Notes under the pieces: model-generated
The model's input: only the letters and a program-made list of their open reading frames with translations
Told to the model about the DNA's origin: nothing
Databases searched by the model: none
Position numbers and translations under genes: made by a program
DNA from: Diplonema japonicum
Lineage: Eukaryota > Euglenozoa > Diplonemea > Diplonemida > Diplonemidae
NCBI GenBank assembly: GCA_964019335.1
Contig: OZ025761.1
Coordinates: 57,501 to 121,500, forward strand
Length of the DNA: 64,000 bases
Direction: 5' to 3'
Part shown: piece after piece, positions 20,586 through 30,048 of the stretch
Layout: each line of letters starts with the position of its first letter
Position numbering within the stretch: the stretch's first letter is position 1

Positions 20586-21497
20586 ATGCCGCCGAAGACT
20601 GCCAAAGCGGGTGGAGAGAGGGTTGGATCACCCACCTCCCCGCCTCCGTGCCAGACGCCAGGCCGGAGTGAGGCGACCCCTAAGAGAACCAGGGTCGACC
20701 GGCTCGTCGAGCAGGCCGTTCAGAGGGCCATCTCCGAGCTGCTCCCCACGGTTAGGGACCGGGTGGAGAGTTCGCACCTTGGGTCGGGACATCGGCTGGA
20801 ACTCTCAGCCGACCGAGCTGATCGAGGGCCAAGCGCCGAGGGTACGACTGGGGTCAACCTCCCCGGAATTCGCGACGGAAGGCGCAGACGCCTAGCCTCG
20901 CAGTCTTCCGCGGACTCGGAGGGTTTTCGCGACGAGCCAAGCGCCGACGACTCACCACAGGACAACCCCGACACTCAGGCTCCCCCACCGCTATGGGGTC
21001 TGCAAGCCTTAGAGCCGTCGAAGTGGGCGTGGTTAGAGCCGGGCGAGCGCCCCATGGTGGTGGCCAACATCGCCATGCAGTACAGGCAGCTGACCGTCGG
21101 GCCCCACGCTTGGGAGGCAGGCATGCGGGTCAAGGACCTGCAGGAGATCGTAATGGCCATTGGCTGTCAAGACCCGGTGGAGCTAAACTCAACGCTTGTC
21201 CGCCTCGCCGAGCGAGCCATCGTCCGCCTGCAGGCCCTAGAGAGGGGCAGCAGGGACAACTGGGAGGCCGCCGACGCGATCCAGCAGGCGTTCGACGGGC
21301 AGTCGGTCCCTACTTTTTTGAGAAAGGGAGAACGCCTGGCCGAAGAGCTCACCCGTCGACGCAGGAAGCGAAAGCTCACGGACAGCGCTACAATGAGGGG
21401 AGGCAAAAGCCGCAGGGAAGGCAGGGCATCTGGGGAGAACGAGGGCGGATCCCGCAGAGGAGACAGGTCTGGATCGAGGGATCGGCGCAGGAAATGA
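20586..21497 (+). CDS. Gag-like protein of the Ngaro-type element
   Basis: A 303-residue protein from Met at 20,586, just after A1 and an A-rich AAAAAAGTAAA leader. The N-terminal third is Pro/Ser/Arg-rich and disordered-looking. The middle (about 135-245) is compact and helical in composition. The C terminus is very basic (RRRRKRK, SRRGDRSGSRDRRRK), suitable for nucleic-acid binding. There is no zinc knuckle. The assignment as Gag rests on position and basic tail, not on a recognised domain. Its stop codon overlaps the next start as ATGA. Confidence 0.6.
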   Translation: MPPKTAKAGGERVGSPTSPPPCQTPGRSEATPKRTRVDRLVEQAVQRAISELLPTVRDRVESSHLGSGHRLELSADRADRGPSAEGTTGVNLPGIRDGRRRRLASQSSADSEGFRDEPSADDSPQDNPDTQAPPPLWGLQALEPSKWAWLEPGERPMVVANIAMQYRQLTVGPHAWEAGMRVKDLQEIVMAIGCQDPVELNSTLVRLAERAIVRLQALERGSRDNWEAADAIQQAFDGQSVPTFLRKGERLAEELTRRRRKRKLTDSATMRGGKSRREGRASGENEGGSRRGDRSGSRDRRRK

Positions 21498-21868
21498 CAG
21501 CGTTGACAGCCTCTCCCCCTGCACCCCACGTACCCCACGCCCCTTATCCAAACTCACATTCTCTTCCTCTCTCTCCCTCTCGACAAACAAACAATGTTCC
21601 CTCGCTAGGAAGGCCGAAAGTCACCGAACTCCCGCTCACCGCGAAGCAGAAGGTCAGGGTCTCCCGGGAAGCCGGCCGGCACATGAGGAGCGCCCTCAGC
21701 AAGCAGTACTGGGCCAGCATCACGTCGGTCTACAGACGTTTCCTGGAGTTCAGGAAGCACTGGGACGTCCCCTCCACTCCTTGGGCCATCATCCTTTTCG
21801 TCACCAAGTTGATGACACTGAACGACCTGAAGAGGGCGACTGCAAAGACCTCTTCTTTGCTCAGGTGA
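21494..21868 (+). pseudogene. tyrosine recombinase, N-terminal fragment
   Basis: Starts at ATG 21,494, overlapping the Gag stop by ATGA. After a Pro-rich start, residues about 45-120 resemble the core-binding (SAM-like) domain of tyrosine recombinases: SITSVYRRFLEFRKHW, ILFVTKLM, then LKRATAKTSSLL. The frame stops at 21,866-21,868, before any catalytic Arg/His/Tyr motif, so the catalytic domain is absent. The stop lies inside a possible 29-nt intron that would fuse it to the RT. Confidence 0.55.
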
Positions 21869-23085
21869 AATTCCCTTTTTCTTTTTTCCACAGTTCCGCC
21901 AAGGTCAGCCAGGGTGCTGACTACGACCCTTTGGACGGTTTCGAGACTTTCCCCTCGGCTGACCCCTTCATTGGATATGATGCAGAACCGCGTTTGTTTG
22001 GCGTCTCGCCTCCTGCCCAGCGGGGTTCAGACGGCGACATCGCGGCGATATCGAGAAGCAGGATCAGTGTCCCTGCCCTCAAAGAGTTGGACGAGCGTGG
22101 GATCCTTGACGGTGTCGTCCATGTCATCTGCTGTGAACATGTTTTCCGGGGTGCGCTGAAGGAAGGGGCATTGACAGAGATGGAGGCTCCGAGGTACTTG
22201 AGGGGCACATCGCGGGGCATGCTTCGCCACCTCCCGACGCTCAGAGATTACGGAGTCCTGAGGAAAGTGAAGATCGACCACCCGAAGGTCATCCTCCCCC
22301 TGTTCACCGTGCCAAAGAAGTCGGGAGATCTCCGTCTGGTTCAGGACGGCAGGAAGCTGAACCTCTTGATGAAGCCACCCCCCCAGATGTTTTTGCCGCC
22401 GATCTTGGAGGTGATCGAGCGCTTCCTACGCGCAAGGTATGTTGTGACGGCAGATGCGAGGAGTTGGTTTTACCAGTTCCCGCTGTCACCCGCGGTAGCG
22501 ATGTTCTTCGGGGCGAGAGTTTCTGGCTGGAGGGGCCAGTTCAGCACCGTGGTGATGGACGTGATGGCAATGGGGTGGAGTTGGGCGCCAGCTATCGCGC
22601 AGAGGACCGCCACGGTGTTGCTGCCGGAGGAGCAGGGTGTGTGCTGGATTGACAACTTCTTCGTCCTAGCACAGAGCCGCGAGGAAGCTCTCGGGAGGTT
22701 CGGTTGCTTTTTGCAGAGGTGCGAGAAGGTCGGGGTGGACCTGCACTTCGACGAGGCCGGTGCGGGCGTGCCAAACCAGGAGTTCGAGGCTTTGGGGCTT
22801 GCTTTTGATCTTGCAGCAGCCTGGGAAGGAGCTTTCATGGCCCTCCGTGGGGGGTCCCACTGCAAGGTATCGCTGATGGTCGACAACCTGCCTGCTGTGT
22901 ACGCGATGCAGAAGGGGCTGTCATCTAGCTTCATGGGAAATAAGATAATTGCTGACATATACACTCTCGTAGAGGAGCGTCAGGCAAATCTCCACGCCCA
23001 GTGGGTTTCCACACACGAGCAGAAGGCAGACCCATTCACGCGGGGCGTTACGCACCCGGGGGCAAGATCAGGCCACTTCCTGTAG
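21781..23085 (+). CDS. reverse transcriptase/RNase H of the Ngaro-type element
   Basis: Coding similarity begins near 21,894 (SSAKVSQGADYDPL). RT: PLFTVPKKSGDLRLVQDGRK, motif A VVTADARSWFYQF, VMAMGWSWAPAIAQ, and active site CWIDNFFVL with Asn in place of the second Asp of the usual xxDD box. RNase H-like end: AWEGAFMALR, VSLMVDNLPAVYAMQKG and KADPFTRG, so Glu and two Asp positions are present but the segment with the first Asp is deleted between ALGLAFDLA and AAWEG. The frame begins upstream of a GT...AG segment; the natural product is probably joined to the recombinase frame. Confidence 0.8.
   Translation: MGHHPFRHQVDDTERPEEGDCKDLFFAQVKFPFSFFHSSAKVSQGADYDPLDGFETFPSADPFIGYDAEPRLFGVSPPAQRGSDGDIAAISRSRISVPALKELDERGILDGVVHVICCEHVFRGALKEGALTEMEAPRYLRGTSRGMLRHLPTLRDYGVLRKVKIDHPKVILPLFTVPKKSGDLRLVQDGRKLNLLMKPPPQMFLPPILEVIERFLRARYVVTADARSWFYQFPLSPAVAMFFGARVSGWRGQFSTVVMDVMAMGWSWAPAIAQRTATVLLPEEQGVCWIDNFFVLAQSREEALGRFGCFLQRCEKVGVDLHFDEAGAGVPNQEFEALGLAFDLAAAWEGAFMALRGGSHCKVSLMVDNLPAVYAMQKGLSSSFMGNKIIADIYTLVEERQANLHAQWVSTHEQKADPFTRGVTHPGARSGHFL
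21865..21893 (+). other. candidate 29-nt intron
   Basis: GTGAAATTCCC, a pyrimidine tract and CCACAG, flanked by CTCAG and TTCCGCC. Removing it joins the recombinase fragment to the RT frame without a stop. It could instead be a deletion scar or frameshift site. Confidence 0.35.
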
Positions 23086-23153
23086 TGAGAGACGCCTCCA
23101 CGGCCCCGCCGTTACGGCACCGCGTTCCGCGGTCCCAGAGGGTCCTGAAGCGA

Positions 23154-23325
23154 ACAACAAAGACATATAGTCATAAAGAATTATTTTTGTTACAAATATT
23201 TATCTTTCAAAAAATGATTTTATAACTATATGCAACTTGTGCCGAGCAAAAAACTTTCGCAGCTTTTTAAAGATTTTTTTTGCTCGTGCGAACAACAAAG
23301 ACATATAGTCATAAAGAATTATTTT
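23154..23325 (+). repeat. terminal repeats B1-A2-B2
   Basis: B is AACAAAGACATATAGTCATAAAGAATTATT, found at 23,154 and again at 23,295; A2 lies between them and matches A1 at 20,466. The B/A overlap at GAACAACAAAG makes the junctions continuous. Confidence 0.85.
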
Positions 23326-23564
23326 TTTTTTTTGTGCTGTGAAGAAGTGAAAAAACCCCAGTCCACGAACTGTTTGGGTCCTCTTGGTCTTGGTGGTTCA
23401 TGCCCTTAGGACCAACGGGCCTGCGTGTTGCTTTTAATACCTTGTCAGGGGGGGGGGGGGATAGAGCATAAAAAGGGGGGGGGGTGACTTAACGTTCGAA
23501 GGCAGAGCAAAAAAAAGGGAAGGGGTCAAACCTGAGCATCTGCATAATGTTGCTTGGGTTTGTG

Positions 23565-23598
<34 letters not shown>

Positions 23599-23607
23599 GC
23601 AAGGGTT
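23326..23607. other. intergenic, 3' flank of the Nudix gene
   Basis: G-run at about 23,449-23,460 and a T-run at 23,568-23,595 close to the stop of the Nudix gene. No other feature. Confidence 0.4.
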
Positions 23608-24699
23608 TCAGGGGGTTGCACTGGGTGGCACAAGAGGGCCCCGTAGCATCTTGCCTTTGTCCGTGAGCGCCCTGTGGGTGCAGTGAGTCATGTCCTTGGT
23701 AATATGACGGTTCACCCAAGAAGCTTCTTTAGCCTCTTTCGGGCACGGCGCGCTCGGATCGGAGTTGTAGTTCCTCCAAGCTACATGGCTGTCCTCGCAC
23801 TGCTGAACAATACTCCCCTCGACAGCTTCCGTAGGGCGGCCAACGATATGTCCTACAGCCGGACAGTGCCCCATTAGTATGTACAGAGCATCCGTACCAT
23901 TCTTATCAAAGAGACAGGTCGCGTCCGGTGGGATGTCAATCTCGACCCCCATCTCTTCAAGGAACTCCCTCTTAGCTGCATCAGCAACCGTCTCATCCTT
24001 CGGGGCAATGTCACCACCAGGCAGCACATAGGACCGCTTTGTGTTGGGACCTGTGTTCCTGAACGTTCGCATGTTCTCGAAGATGAGCACCTCCTCGCTT
24101 CCCTCGTCCCTCTGGAAGATGCCGTAAACCTTTTTCACCCAGTGCTCGCCCCACCGCACATACCCCTGAGGCCTCTTTCCCTTCTCTCCACAAAGCTGCA
24201 CATATATTCTTCTGATGCACTTCTTGGGGTCGATGTTTTTCTTTTCCCCCTCACGGTAGATTGTTTTGATGTGCGTTGTGTTACAAGGTAGCATCTCCAG
24301 CCTGAAGCCAGGCTGGTGCAGGAACTCATGCACGCCCTGCAGACCCTCCAAAACCTCTTTCAGGTCTTCAGGGACAGAGATGATACAGTGCGGCAGGTGG
24401 CTGAGCTCCACTTCGATGTCAAGAAGCGTCCCGGCGAAGTCTTCAAGCTCAGGGAGCCTTACATAATCCCCTACCTCCCTTGTGGGCATCGCCAGCAGGG
24501 CTGAGAGGGCGTGCTTTATTCTCACTGCGTCCTTGTTATCAGCACTAAACATGTCGCCTACCATGACAGGAAGCATGCATAAGTAGGTGGCTGCTTCTGA
24601 ACTCTTGCGGAACTTGTTGGGTTCACGCTTACTGGCTTTACGCTTGCTGTGGAATTTGTCGTCGATCGTGCTTGTCTCCCGTGTGCGGGCTTTGAACAT
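23608..24699 (-). CDS. Nudix-domain protein
   Basis: A 363-residue protein from Met at 24,699 (MFKARTRETS); an upstream Met at 24,810 is in frame but precedes a non-conserved stretch. The Nudix box lies at about residues 245-270: GGD(x5)ET, then REFLEEMGV, matching REUxEExGU with one extra residue before the first Glu. It is preceded by KKVYGIFQRDEGSEEVLIFE and RSYVLPGG, a normal Nudix beta-strand order. Nudix enzymes cleave nucleoside diphosphates linked to another group; the substrate cannot be told. The basic N-terminal 45 residues and about 170 residues before the box have no recognised domain. Single gene, minus, same strand as the cyclase-like gene upstream. Confidence 0.85.
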   Translation of the reverse strand: MFKARTRETSTIDDKFHSKRKASKREPNKFRKSSEAATYLCMLPVMVGDMFSADNKDAVRIKHALSALLAMPTREVGDYVRLPELEDFAGTLLDIEVELSHLPHCIISVPEDLKEVLEGLQGVHEFLHQPGFRLEMLPCNTTHIKTIYREGEKKNIDPKKCIRRIYVQLCGEKGKRPQGYVRWGEHWVKKVYGIFQRDEGSEEVLIFENMRTFRNTGPNTKRSYVLPGGDIAPKDETVADAAKREFLEEMGVEIDIPPDATCLFDKNGTDALYILMGHCPAVGHIVGRPTEAVEGSIVQQCEDSHVAWRNYNSDPSAPCPKEAKEASWVNRHITKDMTHCTHRALTDKGKMLRGPLVPPSATP

Positions 24700-25199
24700 C
24701 TTGTTGGCTCTCTCTCTCTGTGATGTGTAAGTGTGGGGAATAGGAAGAGTCGTTGTGAATACATGGCATGTTTCTTCTTTTTGAGGTGAAAGATAAAAGA
24801 AAGAATGCATGAAAAAAAAAGAAGAAGAAGAACAAGAAAAAAAGAAAAGGGTACTTGCACTTCAACTTCTAAGATATCGAAGGCTGTCAACCAGGAACTG
24901 GGGCTCCTTTATCTCGATGTTGTGTAAAAAGGGGGGTGAAACGCGTAAAAGCTTCTGTAAAAAAGCGAACGCTGGATAACAAAAAAAAGGGGGGTTGCAA
25001 AAACCTCAGAAGACGAAAGGCTAAAGCTGTAAATTTAGTATCTTTTTTGAGGGTACTTTTTTTGGTAAACCAAGAAACAAAAATACACAAGGGTGAGAAG
25101 AGTAGCAGAAGGAAGCCAAAGGGTGCGGTAGTAAAAAAATGAATTGGCAAAGAGGAAAAGAGGGAAGAGAAGCAGATAAAAGGGAATAATCATGCAAGC
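24700..25199. other. intergenic, nothing recognised
   Basis: Purine-rich leader of the Nudix gene (CAGAGAGAGAGAG before the start) and AT-rich sequence. No gene. Confidence 0.4.
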
Positions 25200-25625
25200 G
25201 TAGACACGGGGGCAGGGAACAAGCTCCAAGCCGATCCCAAGTATGGAATAACCCTACACTGCAGATCCAAGCTTGAGTACCACCCAACATCAACTAAGGC
25301 TGAAACACCCCCCTCCCACTACCTCCCTCTATCATTTGCGTTTATCGGTGATTGTGAAGAGGAAGAAAGGAAAAAGAGAGAGGTAGAAAACCCACCTTTT
25401 TATTTTTTCCCACAATTTCCACACCCACAATTTTGTGGTATGAGTACTCCCCTCCCCCCTTCCCAAAAGGTGAAGAAGCACCTGTTAAAAACTAGCAGCT
25501 ATGATTTGCTTGTGTTCTTCTTTTTTTTTTTGACTCTTTGATTCCTGTTTTCCCTTTCCCCCACCCACCCCACACCCCCCCCCCCCCCCCCCCCTGGCTG
25601 GGAAGAGGGAAAAAGAAAGAAAAGA
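25200..25625 (+). repeat. dispersed repeat R2, copy 1
   Basis: Shares AATAACCCTACACTGCAGATCC, AAGCTTGAGTACCACCCAACATC, TCTATCATTTG-GTTTATC, ACAATTTTGTGGTATGAGTA and CTTGTGTTCTTC with copies at 27,720-28,160 (inverted) and 41,165-41,640. No ORF. It ends in C- and A-runs. Confidence 0.7.
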
Positions 25626-25709
25626 GAACGGTCTGGCCAGCCTAAAAAAAAAAGAGGCTTATTTTTTTATAAAAAGAAAGAAGAAGAAGAAGAAGAAGAG
25701 GAAGAAAAT

Positions 25710-27386
25710 TCACATGAGGACATATTCGAAAGCAGTCTTTTTTTCCACGATACCAGTCAGCCAGGCCTCGCAAGTAGACACTTGATTGTCTGAATGAGAC
25801 TTGAGTAGCCGCAGCGCTTGTATTACATCGCCTTGAAAGTACGCCTTCCCCGCCTCATTGTACACCTCCCACGGGTTCGCCCTCATATTGTACATCCACT
25901 CGTCGTCACCAGCGCCTTCGTTGCCTTTCTCCAAGAGCTCGTATGCAAGCTCCTCCCCTTCACGTCCCGCGACCTGCACACGGATAGGGATCAGCTTCAT
26001 GTGGAACACAAAACTCACCTCATTGTACACACTGCTCCCACATACCATCTTGTGCCTACACTGCCGACCAAGCCGCTGCAGCACCGATGCTGTCACTGCC
26101 ATCGGGCCGATCATCACAAACGACATGAGCTCTGCAGACCCCAGTGGGCCGCAGTAGGCTGTCCCGCTCGCCACCCCCATCACAGCTTCGATCCCTACCT
26201 CTCCCAGCACCTCCTTTAAACACAACACAGCCTCCACAGTGCACCTCGTGTGCCCTACACACCTCTTCGCAGCATTGAACGAGGCGTGCACATGATCCCC
26301 CACAACCACACCCACCACACCCCCATGCTGCCTCACCTTATCCACCATCACGTTGATGTAGCATTCAAACCGTCTGACATACGCGGGTGTGTCCTTCATA
26401 CTTTCGTGCGACCCTAGTATGTTCGTCACGGTGTAGGTCAAGCGCCTGCTCTCAAGTGATTGGTGCTCGCCCATGCTACAGATGTCGGTGTCGGTGTGCG
26501 ACTTGGCAAGGGAACGTCGTTTTGATAGCCGTGTGCACACGCTGCTCACACTCCCTTCGCAGTCGTCCTCGTCGTAGTTGAAGCACGACTGTGGGAGGTA
26601 TGGGCGGTAGCTGCGGAGGTTCAGAAGGATGTCGCAGAGAGCAGCGTGAAGGGGAGGGGGCAGGGGGGTGCTGTCGATGGCCTGCTCTGCAGAGACGAGG
26701 TCAAAGTGGGAGAAGCAGTCTGCGATGTGCTCTGTAGCAGCGACGACACGCTGCATGGACTCCTGTTCCTTCTGCAGGCCTCGGGCAAAGCCGCGTGTGA
26801 AACCATAGTCAAGGATGAAGATGGAGGCCCGTACTGAGTAAGTGTTCACAGCACTGAACACACCAACTCTGCAAGGAGGGCTGGTGCAGTTCCAGTTGTG
26901 AGCTTCAGCACGCTCATCACTCGGCATCATATTCGGGAGGTCGATGTCGTAGAGGCCCCAACGGAAGGCATCTTCTGTGGCGACAATGAACAACCACATG
27001 AGGAGCATTGTGACAAGGGAAGTGCCTGTTCGGTAGGGGAGGCGGGCCACCAGTGCAATGTCAACAAGGGGAACAAAGACGGGCCACACAAACTCCTCTG
27101 AAGCAACTATGTGTCCAAGGTCGTTGACGATGAGGGACAGCCCCCCTATGTAGAGTGTGATTTCCATCAACAGCTTGTTCACTCTTCTGTAGACCAGCAT
27201 GTCAATAAGCATTAGCGCATTACACACAATCACAACGACGGACCCCGCCTCCATCATCCCCCGTGATAGCACGATCACCATGAGAATGGCAGATACGATA
27301 ATGTTGCCGAAGAACATGAAACGTTTCAGAAACCTCGTGTTAGCATCGTCTTCAGGACGGAGGATGTAGCTTGGGAAGCATAGCAT
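25710..27386 (-). CDS. multi-membrane protein with degenerate class III nucleotidyl-cyclase domain
   Basis: A 558-residue protein. Residues 20-155 contain about six hydrophobic membrane segments, then a loop with CTSPPC and a helical linker containing NLRSYRPYLPQSCF (about 265-278). Residues about 315-470 resemble a class III cyclase homology domain: FECYINVMVDKVRQHGG, VVVGDHVHASFNAAKRC near 362, AVMGVASGTAYCGPLGS, FVMIGPMAVTASVLQRLG. The first metal-binding Asp position appears as YTVTNILGS, with no Asp, although GD is kept later. Cyclase activity is therefore doubtful; a sensor or regulatory role is inferred. The start at 27,386 follows an A-run of about 45 nt upstream on the sense strand. 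Confidence 0.8.
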   Translation of the reverse strand: MLCFPSYILRPEDDANTRFLKRFMFFGNIIVSAILMVIVLSRGMMEAGSVVVIVCNALMLIDMLVYRRVNKLLMEITLYIGGLSLIVNDLGHIVASEEFVWPVFVPLVDIALVARLPYRTGTSLVTMLLMWLFIVATEDAFRWGLYDIDLPNMMPSDERAEAHNWNCTSPPCRVGVFSAVNTYSVRASIFILDYGFTRGFARGLQKEQESMQRVVAATEHIADCFSHFDLVSAEQAIDSTPLPPPLHAALCDILLNLRSYRPYLPQSCFNYDEDDCEGSVSSVCTRLSKRRSLAKSHTDTDICSMGEHQSLESRRLTYTVTNILGSHESMKDTPAYVRRFECYINVMVDKVRQHGGVVGVVVGDHVHASFNAAKRCVGHTRCTVEAVLCLKEVLGEVGIEAVMGVASGTAYCGPLGSAELMSFVMIGPMAVTASVLQRLGRQCRHKMVCGSSVYNEVSFVFHMKLIPIRVQVAGREGEELAYELLEKGNEGAGDDEWMYNMRANPWEVYNEAGKAYFQGDVIQALRLLKSHSDNQVSTCEAWLTGIVEKKTAFEYVLM

Positions 27387-27430
27387 TAGCTTTGGTTGTC
27401 CTGAGATACAGTGTGTTCTTTTATTTTCTC

Positions 27431-27475
<45 letters not shown>

Positions 27476-27719
27476 TCCAGTAACAGACCAACTGTCCCAG
27501 TCACAGCACCTCATCTTTAAGTCTATAGTAAGTAGACTGTTGTTTAATGACAACCAGAGGTCAGAGAACGAGAAGAGGGAGAATGGCCGGACTTTGGGCC
27601 CCTGATGCACATGGAGGTTGTTCCTCTGACCACCATCGGGACGAGCTCTTGGCGAGAATAATCAAGGGAAACAAACAGTCAAAGAAAAAAAATATATTTT
27701 GACAAAATAAATTTTAAAA
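27387..27719. other. leader region of the cyclase-like gene
   Basis: Contains the 45-nt T-run (27,431-27,475) and unique DNA, no gene recognised. Confidence 0.4.
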
Positions 27720-28160
27720 AAAAGAAGGAAAGGGAAAACAGAAATCAAAGAGTCAAAAAAAAGAAGAACACAAGCAAATCATAGCTTGCTAGTTTTTAAC
27801 GGGTGCTTTCTCACCTTTTGGGGAGGGGGGGTGAGTACTCATACCACAAAATTGTGGGTCCTTTATCTACAAGTATTTGCCAAAAAATAGAAGTGGGTTT
27901 TTTACCTCTTCTCCTTTCCTTTTTTTTTTTCTTTCCCCTTTTCCTCATAAAACACTGATAAACACAAATGATAGAGGGAGGTAGGTGGGAGGGAGATGTT
28001 TTTTACACTTGTGAGGGGTTCCAATTAAAGGAGTGAGCAACACCTGGTCTGCCTTGGCAGTGCCTAAGTGTTGATGTTGGGTGGTACTCAAGCTTGGATC
28101 TGCAGTGTAGGGTTATTCCATGCTTTGGGATCGGCTTGGAGGGCTTGTTCCCTACCCCCA
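27720..28160 (-). repeat. dispersed repeat R2, copy 2
   Basis: Reverse complement of 41,160-41,560 over about 400 bp; includes the CCAATTAAAGGAGTGAGCAA and CACCTGGTCTGCCTTGGCAG segments that copy 1 lacks. Confidence 0.75.
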
Positions 28161-28204
28161 TGTCACTCTTGCATGTTTCTTTTCCCTTTCGTCTGCTTCT
28201 CCTC

Positions 28205-28325
28205 CCTCTTTCCCCCAGATCATAAAGCAGATGCTCAGGGTGATGAACAGGCAGCAAACTGCACAAGTGCAGAATCTTGGTTTACCTGGAACGCCCTGGC
28301 TAGGGTTGAGCACACTGCACGGGTT
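28205..28325 (-). repeat. DR1 repeat fragment
   Basis: Reverse complement of the DR1 middle: GCAGATGCTCAGGGTGA, GGCAGCAAACTGCACAAG, AGAATCTTGGTTTACC, AGGGTTGAGCACACTGCACG. Followed near 28,365-28,440 by a match to the repeat at 54,140-54,190. Confidence 0.65.
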
Positions 28326-29080
28326 TGCGGAAATGTTTGTTTGTTTGTTTTGTTTGGGGAGCTTTTTTTTTTTTCACACTGCTGCATCTGATTGGTCGGG
28401 TGCTGTGGTGGGGAGGGGGTAGGTTCTCTGTTTCTGCTCTGATTAAATGACAAGTGCCTCAGCCGATTGGCATGCTACTTCAGCAGGTTAGATGGTTGTT
28501 GTGGAGTTGTTGCGGAGGGGGGCAGGTCCCCGGTGTCTTCGAGGTATTGGATTGTTTTCCGTTGGTTTTTCCACAAAGATGTTTCTCAGCGCCAGGGTGT
28601 TCTTTTTTCTTCTTTTTTTCCCCTCTTTTTTTCTTCTTCTTCTAAACACCGACTTTTCTTTTTAACCATCTACCAATGGACCATTTTTGCCCACCAGGGG
28701 GTAAATTTTCAAAACTTCAAAAAAAGCTATTCTAGTGCAACGCTGGGGCTATATGCCCCCGGAAATGCCTCCAGATGTCCCAATTCTAGAGAGAGGGTGC
28801 CCACAGCAGGGCCCACCCCCACAACATTGTCAAAAATATCGTTCCTGAAGTGCCCGAGAGGGGGTACAAAAAACACGTCAAAAAAAATCGACTGTAAAAT
28901 TCTATAAAAAGCTATTTAAGGCCTTCTTGACGTGGTTCATATGTGCCCCAGGGCTGGGGGGGCTTCTTTTTTGACCCCGGGAGGGGTTTCTGGGGGTATC
29001 CCTGGCAGGTGGCAGTCTTTGAAGTATGGAGTCACACAAAGTTGTACCAAGCAGGCTGAACACTGAAATAGGGGTCTTTT
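28326..29080. other. no gene recognised; probable piggyBac 3' flank
   Basis: 28,365-28,440 is an inverted match to 54,140-54,190. The rest shows no coding signal; it may be the non-coding end of the piggyBac relic. Confidence 0.35.
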
Positions 29081-29795
29081 CGACTTGAAATGCTTACACC
29101 ACACGTTGCACTACTTTTTCGGGGAAATGGTCCCAGAAGGTACTGTCACGGTGCATTGGGGTCTCAGAGCACTTCTGTGTTTCGGGGCATGGTATTGGGG
29201 CAGCCTGCTCTGTAGTTGACTTTATCTGTTGTTTAGACTGCCTCCCTAGTAGCCCTTTGATGACTGCCTCTTTGAAAGGCGTCAATACACTGTCGTTCGT
29301 ACTCAGGGTGTTGGGGGGCAAGGCTTCTTTCCAAACAAGCCAAGCATTTGCCAGAGATTTACCTAACAAGTACGAAAATACTTTTAGGGGCCACTTTTAA
29401 GTCATAAGGGTGCGTTTATGGCGTTTTGTCACAGCGTCACCCAGGTTGGTTCTGCCCATTGTGGTGTTGTAAATATGCACTTGGTGGGGAACAAGATGTC
29501 CTTTCCGGCTTTCATTCTCTTTTGGCGGACGGTCAAATTTGACTTCACTGGAACATCCAACATCAATAGAAAGCACACAGGCTTGATGTCATGCCATGTT
29601 GTGGTGCAAAGGATGCTTGCATGCTGGTGGAACTGTGTCCCCATGGGATGCACGTCCTTGGGCTTGCAGACTCGCTTCTTTGGGGCATCCATGATCTCCG
29701 GGAGGCCTTTGTGATAGGTAGAAGTCAGCATGCTTGTTTGTTTCGCTGTGGAAACACAGATTTCCCAGAATAGTCAAAAAGCGGTCTCTTGACAT
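29081..29795 (-). pseudogene. piggyBac-type transposase, internally deleted
   Basis: Three minus-strand segments in different frames: MSRDRFLTILGNLCFHSETN at about 29,795-29,735 (typical early piggyBac motif), then directly TYHKGLPEIM... and TTTWHDIKPVCFLLMLDVPV (29,725-29,430), then NAWLVWKEALPP and PFKEAVIKGLLG (29,350-29,240). The central DDE part between the first two is missing and the frame shifts at least twice. Non-functional. Relationship to the relic at the right edge of the window is likely but not testable by eye. Confidence 0.7.
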
Positions 29796-30048
29796 CTAAA
29801 GTAATTCTCAATTACTCAGGGAGTACCACCTGGGACGTGCGAAGAACAGGCGCGAGAAAGGGTCAAGGGAGGACCAGAAAGCTTTTTCTTTCATCCCTCT
29901 CTGCTTTTGTTTTACTTTTCGCTTTTTATTTTCAATGTTTTATTCATACTTTTATACTCTTATATTCATTGATCCTTTTTTGTGGTTTTTCTGGCAGTGT
30001 TACTTACCATACAGTGATCTGTCCGAAATCCCCTGTTCGCTCAGAAAA

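Larger units (their letters stand above)
20466..23325 (+). mobile_element. Ngaro/VIPER-type tyrosine-recombinase retroelement
   Basis: Order of parts: terminal repeat A1 (20,466-20,577), Gag-like ORF, N-terminal piece of a tyrosine recombinase, RT/RNase H, then B1 (23,154-23,187), A2 (23,188-23,298), B2 (23,295-23,325). This A1-ORFs-B1A2B2 arrangement of split direct repeats is characteristic of Ngaro- and VIPER-like DIRS-order elements. The recombinase catalytic domain and part of RNase H are deleted, so this copy should not move alone. Confidence 0.8.
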
